The notes under the pieces were generated by a model, which was not told where the DNA came from, made no database searches, and was given only the letters and a program-made list of their open reading frames with translations. The position numbers and the translations under genes are program-made. Shown one piece after another: positions 44,230 to 53,992 of a DNA stretch of 64,000 nucleotides (position 1 is the first letter of the stretch; each line of letters starts with the position of its first letter). This stretch comes from Blautia hansenii DSM 20583. GTDB lineage: Bacteria > Bacillota > Clostridia > Lachnospirales > Lachnospiraceae. Location: assembly GCF_002222595.2 (NCBI RefSeq), contig NZ_CP022413.2, positions 2,689,501 to 2,753,500 of the forward strand, given 5' to 3'.

Positions 44230-44258
44230 ATTATAACTGATACATTTTAAAAAAGCAA
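44230..44258 (-). promoter_or_regulatory. Promoter of tRNA-Lys
   Basis: On the minus strand TTGCTT (44253-44258) and TATAAT (44230-44235) are 17 bp apart, about 33 bp before the tRNA 5' end. Confidence 0.75.
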
Positions 44259-44301
44259 GCACATTTTTATACTTTTTTTGTTTTTTTTAAGAAACACTTT
44301 A

Positions 44302-44397
44302 GAAATATTTACACATTTTACGCTTAGTCTGTGCTCACTTTGAACTTGTAATCTCAAAGCGTGCTCGACAAATTCGCTAAAAGTGTATAAATATTTC
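44302..44397. repeat. Large imperfect inverted repeat, possible MITE or REP-like element
   Basis: Two arms of about 42-45 bp face each other around a short centre. Read inward, the left arm is GAAATATTT-ACACATTTTA-CG and then TGTGCTCACTTTGA; the right arm is GAAATATTT-ATACACTTTTAGCG and then CGAGCACGCTTTGAG. The arms differ at scattered sites and by small gaps. There is no open frame inside. It lies between the tRNA-Lys promoter and the small frame downstream of trmB. Similar hairpins may occur elsewhere in the genome, which cannot be checked here. Confidence 0.65.
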
Positions 44398-44430
44398 CGA
44401 ATAATGTTTCAAACAACAGTTCCACTTCTT

Positions 44431-44574
44431 CTATTTCCTTTTCACTTTTACAGAATGAAGCGTCTTTTCCACCTCTTCAATAGACCTTAAAACCTCCGAG
44501 GTCTTTGTTTTTTGCCTTCTGTTTTGATATGCCCATTGAAAAACTGCATCCTTTATTCCGCTTTTTCCTTTCAT
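44431..44574 (-). CDS. Possible small basic protein downstream of trmB
   Basis: A 47-residue frame starts at ATG 44574 with GGAGAG about 8 nt upstream, 36 bp past the trmB stop. It is basic and helical (for example DAVFQWAYQNRRQKTK) with no membrane segment. I do not recognise it. The ribosome site and position after trmB on the same strand make translation possible, but the frame is short enough to occur by chance. Confidence 0.4.
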   Translation of the reverse strand: MKGKSGIKDAVFQWAYQNRRQKTKTSEVLRSIEEVEKTLHSVKVKRK

Positions 44575-44610
44575 TGCAGACTCTCCAAAAAATTTCTTCT
44601 ATTATATAGT

Positions 44611-45264
44611 CTATTGTCCTGCAATCAATTTGTGAATAGGATTTCCTTGAGAAGAGAATTTTTCTTCATATTCTGTCATCACATTTCCTTTATTCATTGC
44701 TTCATCATGATGAAGGTCAAAGGTATGTGCCAAGAGCTTCCATCCTGCTTCTTTTACTTCCTCCAAAGAAAATTCAAAGAGCTCTCTGTTATCTGTCTTA
44801 AATTCTACTACTCCTTCAGCATCCAGCACCTGCTGATATCTCTCCAGAAACTGACGGGAGGTTAATCTGCGCTTTGCATGTCTTTCCTTTGGCCATGGGT
44901 CTGAAAAATTCAAGTAAATCTTTTTTACCTCTCCTTTTTCAAATACTAACGGAAGTTCTCTTGCATCCATACGAATGAAGAACAGATTATTTAAAATTTT
45001 CCCTTCTTTTTCCTGTTCTTCTCTTTTCTGAAGCGCACGTAATAAAACGCTGTCATACATTTCAATTCCGATAAAATTTACGTCAGGATAAAGCTCTGCC
45101 AAGGTCATAATAAAGCGTCCTTTTCCCATTCCCACTTCGATATGAACCGGATTATGATTTCCAAAAACCTCTGCCCATTTTCCCTTTTTTTCCTGCACAT
45201 CATGCACGACATATTTGCTATCTTCAATGGCATCCTTTGCCCCCGGTATATTTCTTAATCGCAT
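44611..45264 (-). CDS. trmB: tRNA (guanine-N7-)-methyltransferase TrmB
   Basis: The 217-residue protein has the S-adenosylmethionine site HIEVGMGKGRFI near residue 42, NFIGIEMYDSVLLRAL, and the TrmB motif LNFSDPWPKERHAKRRLT near residue 128. It methylates G46 in the variable loop of tRNAs. The final segment HDEAMNKGNVMTEYEEKF fits the family. It is alone, convergent with nothing and divergent from the V-ATPase operon. Confidence 0.96.
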   Translation of the reverse strand: MRLRNIPGAKDAIEDSKYVVHDVQEKKGKWAEVFGNHNPVHIEVGMGKGRFIMTLAELYPDVNFIGIEMYDSVLLRALQKREEQEKEGKILNNLFFIRMDARELPLVFEKGEVKKIYLNFSDPWPKERHAKRRLTSRQFLERYQQVLDAEGVVEFKTDNRELFEFSLEEVKEAGWKLLAHTFDLHHDEAMNKGNVMTEYEEKFSSQGNPIHKLIAGQ

Positions 45265-45402
45265 TCAAAATTCCTGCCTTTCCAATTCTTCTATAAAAGT
45301 ATAACCCATACCCTATCTCCTGTCAAAGACACAATAAATCCGGTGGTTTTTTTCCGGAAATGGTGTATAATAAGATGAGCAAGAAAAAAAGGAGGAAAGC
45401 CT

Positions 45403-45714
45403 ATGGAAGACATTATCAACAAGCTTGCAGAAATAGAAGCTGCCGCCTCACATATTATGGAAGATGTTTCAGAGCAGAAAAAGCAACTGGCACAGCAATA
45501 TGAAGAAGCTGTCCAGCAGTTTGATTTCACCATAGACACGGAAAGCCAAAACCGCTCCGATACAATCCGGCGGGAATTGGAAGTCCAGATGAAACAGGAG
45601 CTGGAAAAGCAGCGCAATGAGGCTGAACAGGTTTTAACCAGACTGGAAGCCTACTACACCAAATGTCATACGGACATGGCAAAAGAAATTTATGACAGAA
45701 TATTAAGGATGTGA
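45403..45714 (+). CDS. V-type ATPase subunit G/H-like coiled-coil protein
   Basis: The 103-residue protein is almost all helix and rich in Glu, Gln and Lys. This is the pattern of the peripheral-stalk subunit (NtpF/AhaH-type) that pairs with subunit E. The ATG follows AAAGGAGG. It is the first gene of the nine-gene V-type ATPase run, and ends 4 bp before the next gene. A -10-like TATAAT is at 45366-45371. The subunit name is inferred from position and shape. Confidence 0.8.
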   Translation: MEDIINKLAEIEAAASHIMEDVSEQKKQLAQQYEEAVQQFDFTIDTESQNRSDTIRRELEVQMKQELEKQRNEAEQVLTRLEAYYTKCHTDMAKEIYDRILRM

Positions 45715-45718
45715 GAAT

Positions 45719-46759
45719 ATGGGAAGTCTGCTTTCTTACAGCGGTCTGTCCACAAAGGTACGGGCCATGCAAAGCAAGCTTATAAAAGAAGTCCAATATC
45801 AGGAAATTGCTCAAATGCCTTCTGTTACGGCTATTGTTTCTTATTTAAAGAAGCAGCCGGGATTTCAGGACCTTTGGGCAGATTTAGATGAAAACAGCCT
45901 CCACAGAGGAGATATTGAAAGGCTTCTTACTCATACCATTTATCAAAATTTTGCCAAGTTATACCGCTTCGCTAATCCGGAACAGCGAACCTTTATGGCA
46001 TTGTATTTTAAACGCTATGAATTGGCAATTATGAAGGAATGTCTTAGAAAGGTCTTTGATAAAGGACACGCTGAGTTGGACCTTTCTCTTTTTAAGGACT
46101 TTTTCGACCGCCATTCAAAGCTGAATATTGAAAAGCTTGCAAATTCTTCTACGGTGGAAGAATTTATTTCTAATCTGGAGGGTTCCGAGTATTATAAACC
46201 CCTGAAAAAATTAGGGAATGATTACACCCCCAGAATTTTTGATTATGGTATGGCACTAGACCAGTATTATTTTGCCAATATCTGGTCCGTAAAAGAAAAA
46301 CTCTTCAAAAAACGAGATTTAGAAGAAATCACAAAAGCATACGGAAATAAATTTGACATGTTAAATCTTCAATGGATTTACCGTTCAAAAAAATATTACC
46401 ACATGACTCCTGCTGATATTTACGCACTGTTAATTCCTGTGCATTACCGTCTCAGCAGAAGAGAGATTTCCGCATTGGTGGAGGCCGGAGATGAAGAAGA
46501 ATTTAAGCACATTCTGGACACCACCTATTACAAAAAGCGTTTTCCTGAGCTTGTTCCGGAAAAACTGGAAGCGTTTTATAATCTAAATTTAAAAAACATT
46601 CTGGAGACAGAGTCCAGAAAATATCCTCACTCAGTTATTATGCTGTATTCCTACCTCTATCACAAGGAGCATGAGGTAGACCGATTAACTACGGCTATTG
46701 AATGTGTCCGCTACGGACTGTCATCTGCTGAGATTTTAAAGTATATTGCAAAAACTTAA
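45719..46759 (+). CDS. V-type ATP synthase subunit C (NtpC-like)
   Basis: The 346-residue protein has the subunit C (V0D/AC39-type) pattern: YSGLSTKVRAMQSKLI at the N-terminus and repeated helical blocks (LFDRHSKLNIEKLA-like, YRSKKYYHMTPADIYALL, EFKHILDTTYY). It links the rotor ring to the central stalk. It is second in the operon, 17 bp before subunit I. Confidence 0.93.
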   Translation: MGSLLSYSGLSTKVRAMQSKLIKEVQYQEIAQMPSVTAIVSYLKKQPGFQDLWADLDENSLHRGDIERLLTHTIYQNFAKLYRFANPEQRTFMALYFKRYELAIMKECLRKVFDKGHAELDLSLFKDFFDRHSKLNIEKLANSSTVEEFISNLEGSEYYKPLKKLGNDYTPRIFDYGMALDQYYFANIWSVKEKLFKKRDLEEITKAYGNKFDMLNLQWIYRSKKYYHMTPADIYALLIPVHYRLSRREISALVEAGDEEEFKHILDTTYYKKRFPELVPEKLEAFYNLNLKNILETESRKYPHSVIMLYSYLYHKEHEVDRLTTAIECVRYGLSSAEILKYIAKT

Positions 46760-46776
46760 TAACCGGAGGTGATTAC

Positions 46777-48732
46777 ATGATTGAGAAAATGAAATTCTTG
46801 AGTATTACCGGTCCGAAATCGGATATTGACCGTGTGGTAAATGAATATCTCTCCAAGTATGAAATTCATCTTGAAAATGCTATGGCACAGTTAAGTCAGG
46901 TACAGCACCTGTCGCCGTATATTCAGATAAATCCATATAAGGATTTATTAACCCGCATCAATGAATTTGCCGGTCAGCTCAAGGATACAGAGCACGTTCC
47001 CATACGTGATATTTCTCTGGAAGAAATCCAGCCCCTTGTGGATGTTTTGAATGAGAAAATTTCAAAAATTAACAAAAAATGTGATGAACTCAGTGAAAAA
47101 CGTGCTTCTATCACAGAAGATTTAAAATGTATTACGCCTTTTCTTACCCTGCCTCAGGATTTAGATAAGCTGATACACTATCGTTTTGTTCAGGTACGTT
47201 TCGGACGTATTCCCGTAGAATATTATGAAAAATTCAAAGAATATGTTTACGATAATCTGGACACCATCTTTTTCCCCTGTCATCAGGATGATTATGTATG
47301 GGGACTTTATTTTGTCCTCTGGACAAAAATGGAACAGGTAGATGCCGTATTCTCTTCTATGCACTTTGAGCGCATTTATCTGAAAAAAGATTACTACTAT
47401 GGTACTCCTCAAAAGCTTCACAACGATTTAAACACACAGTTAAATGAAATTGATAAAGAATTAAACACTTGTCATCAGGAAATTCAGGAGCTTCTAAACG
47501 GCGATGCCTCTGCTATTCTTTCTGCACAGGCTGCCTTAAATGCCCTTTCCACCAACTTTGATGTGCGAAAGGTCGCTGCCTGCGTACAGGAGCATCAGGA
47601 AACCTTCTACATTTTATGCGGATGGATGAGTGAAAAGGACAGCTCTTCTTTCATGAAAGAAATCGAAAACGACTCCAAGCTGTTCTGTGTGGTAGAGGAT
47701 GACAATAATAAAATCAATTGTAAGCCGCCTACAAAGCTGAAAAATCCGAAGATTTTCAAGCCTTTTGAAATGTATATAAAAATGTATGGACTTCCTGACT
47801 ATCACGAATTAGATCCTACTATTTTTGTAGCACTGACTTATTCTTTTATTTTCGGTGTTATGTTTGGAGATGTAGGACAGGGACTTTTACTGGCAATCGG
47901 GGGCTTTGCACTGTATAAATGGAAACAGGTTACACTAGGAGCTATTATTGGAACTGCAGGTATCTTCTCTACCTTCTTTGGTTTTATGTTCGGCAGTATT
48001 TTTGGCTTTGAACACACCATTGATGCTCTATGGCTAAGGCCCGTAGAAGCTATGACGCTGGTTCCCGGACTTGGACAAATGAATACTATTTTCGTTGTTG
48101 CCATTGTTTTTGGTATGTTCCTCATCCTTGTGACCATGATTTTCCACATTATCAATGCGGTACGTACTCATGACACAGAGGGTATCTGGTTTGACCAAAA
48201 CTCTGTCTGCGGCCTTATTTTTTATGGAACTTTAACCGTATCTGCTCTTTTATTCCTCACAGGAAAATCACTGCCTGCTGCCATTATCTTAATTGTAATG
48301 TTTGCAGTTCCTCTTGTGGTTATCATGTTAAAAGAACCAATCACCCACATTGTGGAAAAGAAAACACCTGTAATCGAAGGCAGCAAGCCTATGTTTTTTG
48401 TACAGAGCTTCTTTGAGCTGTTTGAAATTATGTTAAGCTTTCTTTCAAACACACTTTCTTTTGTGCGTATCGGTGCTTTTGCTGTCAGCCACGCCGCTAT
48501 GATGGGCGTTGTTATGATGCTTGCAGGTGCGGAAAGCGGTGGAAGCATTAACTGGCTGATTGTTATCGGAGGCAATCTCTTTGTATGTGCTATGGAAGGT
48601 CTGATTGTAGGTATTCAGGTACTTCGTCTTGAATATTATGAAATGTTCAGCCGTTTCTATAAGGGTACAGGAAAAGAATTTAAGCCATTTTTAAAACATG
48701 TAAATAAAACAAAATTCTCTGACCATACTTAA
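46777..48732 (+). CDS. V-type ATP synthase subunit I
   Basis: The 651-residue protein has a long coiled-coil cytosolic N-half (residues about 1-330) and seven or so membrane helices in the C-half. It is the membrane stator that forms the ion half-channels. Conserved segments are VALTYSFIFGVMFGDVGQG near residue 351, and FLSNTLSFVRIGAFAVSHAAM near 560 when split, with the essential Arg in SFVRIGAFA. It sits between subunits C and K. Confidence 0.95.
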   Translation: MIEKMKFLSITGPKSDIDRVVNEYLSKYEIHLENAMAQLSQVQHLSPYIQINPYKDLLTRINEFAGQLKDTEHVPIRDISLEEIQPLVDVLNEKISKINKKCDELSEKRASITEDLKCITPFLTLPQDLDKLIHYRFVQVRFGRIPVEYYEKFKEYVYDNLDTIFFPCHQDDYVWGLYFVLWTKMEQVDAVFSSMHFERIYLKKDYYYGTPQKLHNDLNTQLNEIDKELNTCHQEIQELLNGDASAILSAQAALNALSTNFDVRKVAACVQEHQETFYILCGWMSEKDSSSFMKEIENDSKLFCVVEDDNNKINCKPPTKLKNPKIFKPFEMYIKMYGLPDYHELDPTIFVALTYSFIFGVMFGDVGQGLLLAIGGFALYKWKQVTLGAIIGTAGIFSTFFGFMFGSIFGFEHTIDALWLRPVEAMTLVPGLGQMNTIFVVAIVFGMFLILVTMIFHIINAVRTHDTEGIWFDQNSVCGLIFYGTLTVSALLFLTGKSLPAAIILIVMFAVPLVVIMLKEPITHIVEKKTPVIEGSKPMFFVQSFFELFEIMLSFLSNTLSFVRIGAFAVSHAAMMGVVMMLAGAESGGSINWLIVIGGNLFVCAMEGLIVGIQVLRLEYYEMFSRFYKGTGKEFKPFLKHVNKTKFSDHT

Positions 48733-48768
48733 TGGCGCAGACTGTTTATTATTTAGGAGGATATTATT

Positions 48769-49206
48769 ATGACAACTATTATTCAAATTCTTACCGCAGC
48801 AGCTTTAGTTTTAAGTATTATCGTTCCTTTCGGAGCGTTCTTTCTGGGAGAAAAAACAAAAAAACGTTATAAAAAATCTCTCGCATGCAACTGCTTTTTC
48901 TTCTTCGGAAGCCTTCTTGTTGCTACTGTCGTAATGTTCAGCGGAACAGCCAGCGTTCATGCTGCAACTGCTGCCGGAACTTCTGACCTCGCAACAGGTC
49001 TTGGCTACATCGGTGCCGCTTTAGTTACCGGCCTTTCCGGCATTGGTTCAGGTATTGCCGTTGCAAGCTCTGCAAGTGCTGCTTTAGGCGCTATCAGCGA
49101 AGATGGTTCTTTATTTGGTAAATCCATGATTTTCGTAGCCATGGCAGAAGGTATTGCATTATATGGTCTGATTATTTCTTTCATGATCCTTGGTAAATTA
49201 GGCTGA
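48769..49206 (+). CDS. V-type ATP synthase subunit K (membrane rotor ring)
   Basis: The 145-residue protein has four predicted helices. The C-terminal pair is c-subunit-like: LGYIGAALVTGLSGIGSGIA then FVAMAEGIALYGLI, with the ion-carrying Glu (E126). The N-terminal pair (about residues 4-26 and 40-62) lacks the glycine-rich c-subunit motif and a carboxylate, and joins the second by a segment SVHAATAAGTSD. Only one ion site per chain is therefore seen. The ring carries Na+ or H+; which one cannot be told here. Confidence 0.92.
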   Translation: MTTIIQILTAAALVLSIIVPFGAFFLGEKTKKRYKKSLACNCFFFFGSLLVATVVMFSGTASVHAATAAGTSDLATGLGYIGAALVTGLSGIGSGIAVASSASAALGAISEDGSLFGKSMIFVAMAEGIALYGLIISFMILGKLG

Positions 49207-49231
49207 TTTCAATACGGAAGGATGATTTCCA

Positions 49232-49540
49232 ATGAAAATGTTTTTAATCAGTGACAACATCGACACCTACACCGGTATGCGCCTTGCAGGCGTAGAAGGT
49301 GTGGTTGTCCACGAAAGAGAGGAGCTTCATCGTGCCTTGGAGGAAGCCATTAGCAACAAAGAAAACGGCATTATTCTCCTCACAGAAAAATTCGGAAAAG
49401 AATTTCCCGACATTATCGATGATGTGCGCTTAAATCACAAGCTTCCTCTGCTTATTGAAATCCCTGACCGTCATGGAACGGGACGGGCGCCTGACTTCAT
49501 TACTTCTTATGTAAATGAAGCCATCGGACTAAAATTATGA
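49232..49540 (+). CDS. V-type ATP synthase subunit F
   Basis: The 102-residue protein has the Rossmann-like subunit F pattern: LISDNIDTYTGMRLAGVEG at the N-terminus (the D-T-x-T-G-x-R-L-A-G motif), then GIILLTEKFG and LPLLIEIPDRHG. It belongs to the central stalk with subunit D. It lies between K and E in the operon. Confidence 0.93.
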   Translation: MKMFLISDNIDTYTGMRLAGVEGVVVHEREELHRALEEAISNKENGIILLTEKFGKEFPDIIDDVRLNHKLPLLIEIPDRHGTGRAPDFITSYVNEAIGLKL

Positions 49541-49556
49541 CAAGAAGGTGATGTGT

Positions 49557-50144
49557 ATGACAACAGAAGAAAAATTGCAGCATTTCTATGAAGTTTCCAT
49601 GGATACTGCCAGAGAAGAAGCGACAAAAGTATTGGATGAATACAAGGCTGCTCTGGAAACAGAAATGGAACGCCATAAACAGGAAAAGCAGGCTGCTTCT
49701 GAAAGTCAGTTCAAAATAGACTCAGACAACGCAGCCCGAGAAATCAACAAAGCACTTTCCGCAGAGCATCTCCATATTAAAAGAAAGCTTTCCAAAAAAC
49801 AGCAGAAATTAAAAGAAAGTATCTTTGCTGAAGTAGAGGAATTACTGGATGACTTCTCTAAAAAGCCGGAGTATACAGACTGGCTGGAAGATAAAATCAA
49901 ACAGTCCTTGGAGATTGCCGAAAACGACTCTGTACAGATTTATCTCACTGCAAAGGACTCTGCCAAGGCAGAGGAATTGACAAAACGCACCGGAATTACT
50001 CCTCTCATCTCTGAAACAGATTTTTTAGGTGGTATAAGAGCTGTTATTCCTGAAAAAAATATTTTAATTGACAATACGTTCCTTACTGCTTTTGAGAATG
50101 AAAAGGAACGTTTCAATTTCGATGGAGGATTTACCCATGAGTAA
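49557..50144 (+). CDS. V-type ATP synthase subunit E
   Basis: The ATG at 49557 with AAGGTG upstream is preferred over one 9 bp earlier. The 195-residue protein has a long helical N-terminus and a globular end with NDSVQIYLTAKDSAKAEEL and GGIRAVIPEKNILIDNTF, as in the peripheral-stalk subunit E. It overlaps the subunit A gene by 8 bp. Confidence 0.92.
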   Translation: MTTEEKLQHFYEVSMDTAREEATKVLDEYKAALETEMERHKQEKQAASESQFKIDSDNAAREINKALSAEHLHIKRKLSKKQQKLKESIFAEVEELLDDFSKKPEYTDWLEDKIKQSLEIAENDSVQIYLTAKDSAKAEELTKRTGITPLISETDFLGGIRAVIPEKNILIDNTFLTAFENEKERFNFDGGFTHE

Positions 50145-51903
50145 AACTGCTGAAATTTACGGCATCAATGGTCCTGTTATCTATTTAAAAGGCAACACAG
50201 GATTTAAAATGTCGGAAATGGTTTATGTAGGAGAGGAAAATCTGGTGGGCGAAGTTATCTCCCTGAAAAAGGAAGCCACAACGGTTCAGGTATTTGAGGA
50301 AACCAGCGGACTTCGTCCGGGAGAAACTGTAACTGCCAGTGGTGATGCCATTTCCGTCACACTGGGACCTGGTATTTTAAATAATATTTTTGATGGTATT
50401 CAAAGACCTCTTTCCGTTATTGCCGAACAATCCGGAAAATATATTTCCAGAGGTATGCAGGTAGACTCTCTGGATACAGAAAAACTTTGGGATGTGCATA
50501 TTACTGTTTCTGAAGGTATGGAAGTCTATGGTGGAACTATTATTGCAGAAGTTCCTGAAACAGAGTCTATTGTGCATAAATCTATGGTTCCGCCAAACAT
50601 TCACGGAGTAGTAAAATCCGTTGTTCCTGACGGAAAATACAATATTACTCAAACTATTGCCGTCCTGACTTTAGAAGACGGCTCTGAATATGAATTAAAA
50701 CTAGCGCAGAAATGGCCGATACGAATTCCAAGACCTACAAGTAAACGTTACCCTGCTTCTAAACCACTTGTAACAGGACAGCGTATTTTGGACACTCTGT
50801 TCCCGATTGCAAAAGGCGGTACTGCTGCTGTTCCCGGCGGATTTGGTACAGGTAAAACCATGACGCAGCACCAGATTGCCAAATGGTCTGATGCCGATAT
50901 TATTATTTACATCGGCTGCGGTGAGCGTGGAAATGAAATGACACAAGTATTGGAGGATTTCTCCAAACTTCATGACCCGAAAACAGGAAACGCCTTAATG
51001 GCACGTACTTCCTTAATTGCAAATACTTCAAATATGCCTGTTGCTGCCCGTGAGGCATCTATTTATACCGGTATTACCCTTGCGGAATACTACCGTGATA
51101 TGGGCTATGACGTGGCAATTATGGCGGACTCTACTTCCCGATGGGCAGAGGCTTTGCGTGAATTATCCGGACGTCTGGAGGAAATGCCTGCGGAAGAAGG
51201 CTTCCCTGCTTATCTTGCATCCCGCCTTTCTGCCTTTTATGAAAGAGCCGGTATGATGCAGAATTTAAACGGTACGGAAGGTTCTGTATCCATTATCGGC
51301 GCTGTTTCCCCACAGGGCGGTGACTTTTCCGAGCCTGTAACACAAAATACCAAACGTTTTGTCCGCTGCTTCTGGGGACTGGATAAGTCTCTGGCTTATG
51401 CAAGGCATTTCCCTGCCATTCACTGGCTTACCAGTTACAGTGAATATCTGGGAGATTTATCTTACTGGTACAGTGAAAATGTTTCCCCGAAGTTTGTGGA
51501 GTACAGAAACCGCATTATGGCAATTTTAAACTCTGAAAGCAGTCTGATGGAAATCGTAAAGCTTATCGGAAGTGACGTACTTCCCGACGACCAGAAGCTG
51601 ACTTTGGAAATTGCAAGAGTTATCCGTCTGGGCTTTTTACAGCAGAATGCTTTCCATCCTGACGATACCTGTGTTTCTCTGGAAAAACAGTTTAAAATGA
51701 TGGAAGTTATTCTGTATTTATATAAGAAGTGCCGTGCTCTCATTGCAATGGGCATGCCAATGTCCGTATTGAAGAAGGAAAATATCTTTGAAAAAATCAT
51801 TGCAATTAAATATGATGTGCCAAACGACCATCTGGAAATGATGGATGATTATAAAAAAGCTGTTAAAGATTTCTATAACACAGTAATGGAAAAGAATGGA
51901 TAA
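50137..51903 (+). CDS. ntpA: V-type ATP synthase catalytic subunit A
   Basis: The 588-residue protein has the catalytic P-loop [10 protein letters not shown] near residue 230, GERGNEM and the long non-homologous insert typical of subunit A. It hydrolyses or makes ATP in the V1 head. The start at 50137 overlaps the end of subunit E; longer readings lack a ribosome site. It is followed by subunit B after 14 bp. Confidence 0.97.
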   Translation: MSKTAEIYGINGPVIYLKGNTGFKMSEMVYVGEENLVGEVISLKKEATTVQVFEETSGLRPGETVTASGDAISVTLGPGILNNIFDGIQRPLSVIAEQSGKYISRGMQVDSLDTEKLWDVHITVSEGMEVYGGTIIAEVPETESIVHKSMVPPNIHGVVKSVVPDGKYNITQTIAVLTLEDGSEYELKLAQKWPIRIPRPTSKRYPASKPLVTGQRILDTLFPIAKGGTAAVPGGFGTGKTMTQHQIAKWSDADIIIYIGCGERGNEMTQVLEDFSKLHDPKTGNALMARTSLIANTSNMPVAAREASIYTGITLAEYYRDMGYDVAIMADSTSRWAEALRELSGRLEEMPAEEGFPAYLASRLSAFYERAGMMQNLNGTEGSVSIIGAVSPQGGDFSEPVTQNTKRFVRCFWGLDKSLAYARHFPAIHWLTSYSEYLGDLSYWYSENVSPKFVEYRNRIMAILNSESSLMEIVKLIGSDVLPDDQKLTLEIARVIRLGFLQQNAFHPDDTCVSLEKQFKMMEVILYLYKKCRALIAMGMPMSVLKKENIFEKIIAIKYDVPNDHLEMMDDYKKAVKDFYNTVMEKNG

Positions 51904-51917
51904 GGAGGGACTGATTT

Positions 51918-53303
51918 ATGGCAATCGAATATTTGGGCTTAAGCGAAATCAACGGCCCTCTGGTAGTTTTAGAAGGAGTAAAAAACGCCTCCTTTGATGA
52001 AATCGTAGAATTTCGTGTGGATGACGGAAGCAAAAAGCTGGGACGTATTGTAGAAATATACGAAGAAAAAGCAGTTATTCAGGTATTTGAAGGTACCGAA
52101 AATATGTCTCTTTCCAATACCCACACACGCCTCAGTGGACATCCTATGGAAGTGGAGCTTTCTCCCGATATTCTGGGACGTACCTTTAACGGTATCGGAA
52201 AACCCATTGACGGATTAGGTCCTGTCATTCCCGAAATGAAGCTGAATATTAACGGACTTCCGTTAAATCCCGTCACAAGAGAATATCCCAGAAACTTTAT
52301 TCAGACAGGTATCTCTGCCATTGACGGACTGACTACTTTAATTCGTGGACAGAAGCTTCCGATTTTCTCAGGAAACGGACTTCCCCATGACCAGCTTGCA
52401 GCGCAGATTGTTCAGCAGGCATCTCTTGGAAGCAACAGCGATGAAAAATTCGCCATTGTTTTTGCTGCAATGGGTGTAAAATATGACGTAGCGGAATTTT
52501 TCCGCCGTACCTTTGAGGAAAGCGGTGTATCCGACCATGTTGTTATGTACCTGAATTTGGCAAATGACCCTGTTGTAGAACGTCTGATTACACCGAAGGT
52601 TGCTCTTACTGCTGCGGAATATCTGGCTTTTGAAAAAGGTATGCACATCCTTGTTATCCTTACAGATATCACATCCTTCTGTGAGGCCATGCGTGAGGTA
52701 TCTTCCTCTAAGGGCGAAATTCCTTCCAGAAAAGGATATCCCGGATATTTGTACAGTGAACTGGCAACCCTTTATGAAAGAGCCGGTATTGTAAGAGGCG
52801 GCACAGGTTCTGTAACACAGATACCCATTCTTACTATGCCAAATGATGATATTACCCATCCAATTCCTGACTTAACAGGATATATTACCGAAGGTCAGAT
52901 TGTACTTGACCGTCAGCTTCACGGACAAGCAATTTATCCGCCAATCAATGTACTGCCTTCTCTGTCACGTCTTATGAAGGACGGTATCGGTGAAGGCTTT
53001 ACAAGGGAAGACCATCAAGACGTTGCAAATCAGCTTTTCTCCTGCTATGCAAAGGTAGGGGATGCCAGAGCTCTTGCATCCGTTATCGGCGAAGACGAGC
53101 TTTCACCTCTGGATAAAAAATATCTGGAGTTTGGTACTGCCTTTGAAGAAAACTTCGTGGGACAAAGAGCAGATGAAAACAGAACTATTCAGGAAACTTT
53201 AGATAAAGGTTGGGAGCTTCTTTCTATGATACCGAGAGAAGAACTTGACCGTATTGACACCAAAATTCTGGATAAATATTATCCTGAAAACGTAGAAAAG
53301 TAA
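51918..53303 (+). CDS. ntpB: V-type ATP synthase subunit B
   Basis: The 461-residue protein lacks the catalytic P-loop: the place reads [18 protein letters not shown], as in non-catalytic B subunits. It has the long segment [14 protein letters not shown] and the [19 protein letters not shown] part of the nucleotide-binding interface when split. It alternates with subunit A in the V1 head. A good ribosome site (AAGGAGGG) precedes the ATG. Confidence 0.97.
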   Translation: MAIEYLGLSEINGPLVVLEGVKNASFDEIVEFRVDDGSKKLGRIVEIYEEKAVIQVFEGTENMSLSNTHTRLSGHPMEVELSPDILGRTFNGIGKPIDGLGPVIPEMKLNINGLPLNPVTREYPRNFIQTGISAIDGLTTLIRGQKLPIFSGNGLPHDQLAAQIVQQASLGSNSDEKFAIVFAAMGVKYDVAEFFRRTFEESGVSDHVVMYLNLANDPVVERLITPKVALTAAEYLAFEKGMHILVILTDITSFCEAMREVSSSKGEIPSRKGYPGYLYSELATLYERAGIVRGGTGSVTQIPILTMPNDDITHPIPDLTGYITEGQIVLDRQLHGQAIYPPINVLPSLSRLMKDGIGEGFTREDHQDVANQLFSCYAKVGDARALASVIGEDELSPLDKKYLEFGTAFEENFVGQRADENRTIQETLDKGWELLSMIPREELDRIDTKILDKYYPENVEK

Positions 53304-53316
53304 AAGGGGGGATTTT

Positions 53317-53934
53317 GTGGATCCGAATACATTTCCCACCAAGGGAAACCTGATACTTGCGAAAAACTCTCTTGCTCTTTCAAAGCAAGGTTTTGATTTG
53401 ATGGATAAGAAACGAAATATCTTAATCCGTGAACTGATGGATTTGATTGAGCAGGCAAAGGATATTCAGTCACAGATTGATGTTACCTTCCGTACTGCTT
53501 ATGCTGCTCTGCAAAAGGCAAATATGGAAATCGGCATCAGTTATGTGCAGGAAATCTCCAGAACCGTACCTGTGGAAAACTCCATTTCCATAAAAACACG
53601 AAGCGTTATGGGTACGGAAATTCCTCTGGTGCGTTCTGAACCGTCTTCTGATGAGCCTACCTATTCCTACTATGGAACAAAAGCATCTCTTGATGAAGCT
53701 CACGCTGCTTTTGAAAAGGTAAAGGATTTAACTATCCGCTTGTCTATGGTGGAAAATTCTGCTTACCGACTGGCTGTTAATATCAAGAAAACACAGAAAC
53801 GTGCCAATGCACTGAAAAACATCACAATCCCCAAATACGAGGCGCTTACAAAGAGCATCTCAAACGCATTGGAAGAAAAAGAGCGAGAAGAATTTACCCG
53901 CTTAAAGGTTATTAAAAGAATGCAGGGGAATTAA
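53317..53934 (+). CDS. ntpD: V-type ATP synthase subunit D
   Basis: The 205-residue protein starts with GTG (53317) after AAGGGGGG. It has the subunit D pattern: PTKGNLILAKNSLALSKQGFDLMDKKR (split as PTKGNLILAKNSL and LMDKKRNIL) and the C-terminal NIKKTQKRANALKNITIP coiled-coil return helix. It is the central shaft that couples the V1 head to the ring. It is the last gene of the operon, before a strong terminator. Confidence 0.95.
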   Translation: MDPNTFPTKGNLILAKNSLALSKQGFDLMDKKRNILIRELMDLIEQAKDIQSQIDVTFRTAYAALQKANMEIGISYVQEISRTVPVENSISIKTRSVMGTEIPLVRSEPSSDEPTYSYYGTKASLDEAHAAFEKVKDLTIRLSMVENSAYRLAVNIKKTQKRANALKNITIPKYEALTKSISNALEEKEREEFTRLKVIKRMQGN

Positions 53935-53937
53935 AAC

Positions 53938-53985
53938 AGAGACCATTTTGACGAATTTATTTCCGTGAAAATGGTCTCTTTCTTT
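53938..53985 (+). terminator. Terminator of the V-type ATPase operon
   Basis: AGAGACCATTTT (53938-53949) pairs with AAAATGGTCTCT (53968-53979), followed by a T-rich tail, 4 bp after the subunit D stop. Confidence 0.92.
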
Positions 53986-53992
53986 TTATTTC

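Noticed and set aside
51462..52859. Long minus-strand frames over V-type ATPase subunits A and B
   Set aside because: They mirror highly conserved codons of the subunits and have no starts with ribosome sites.
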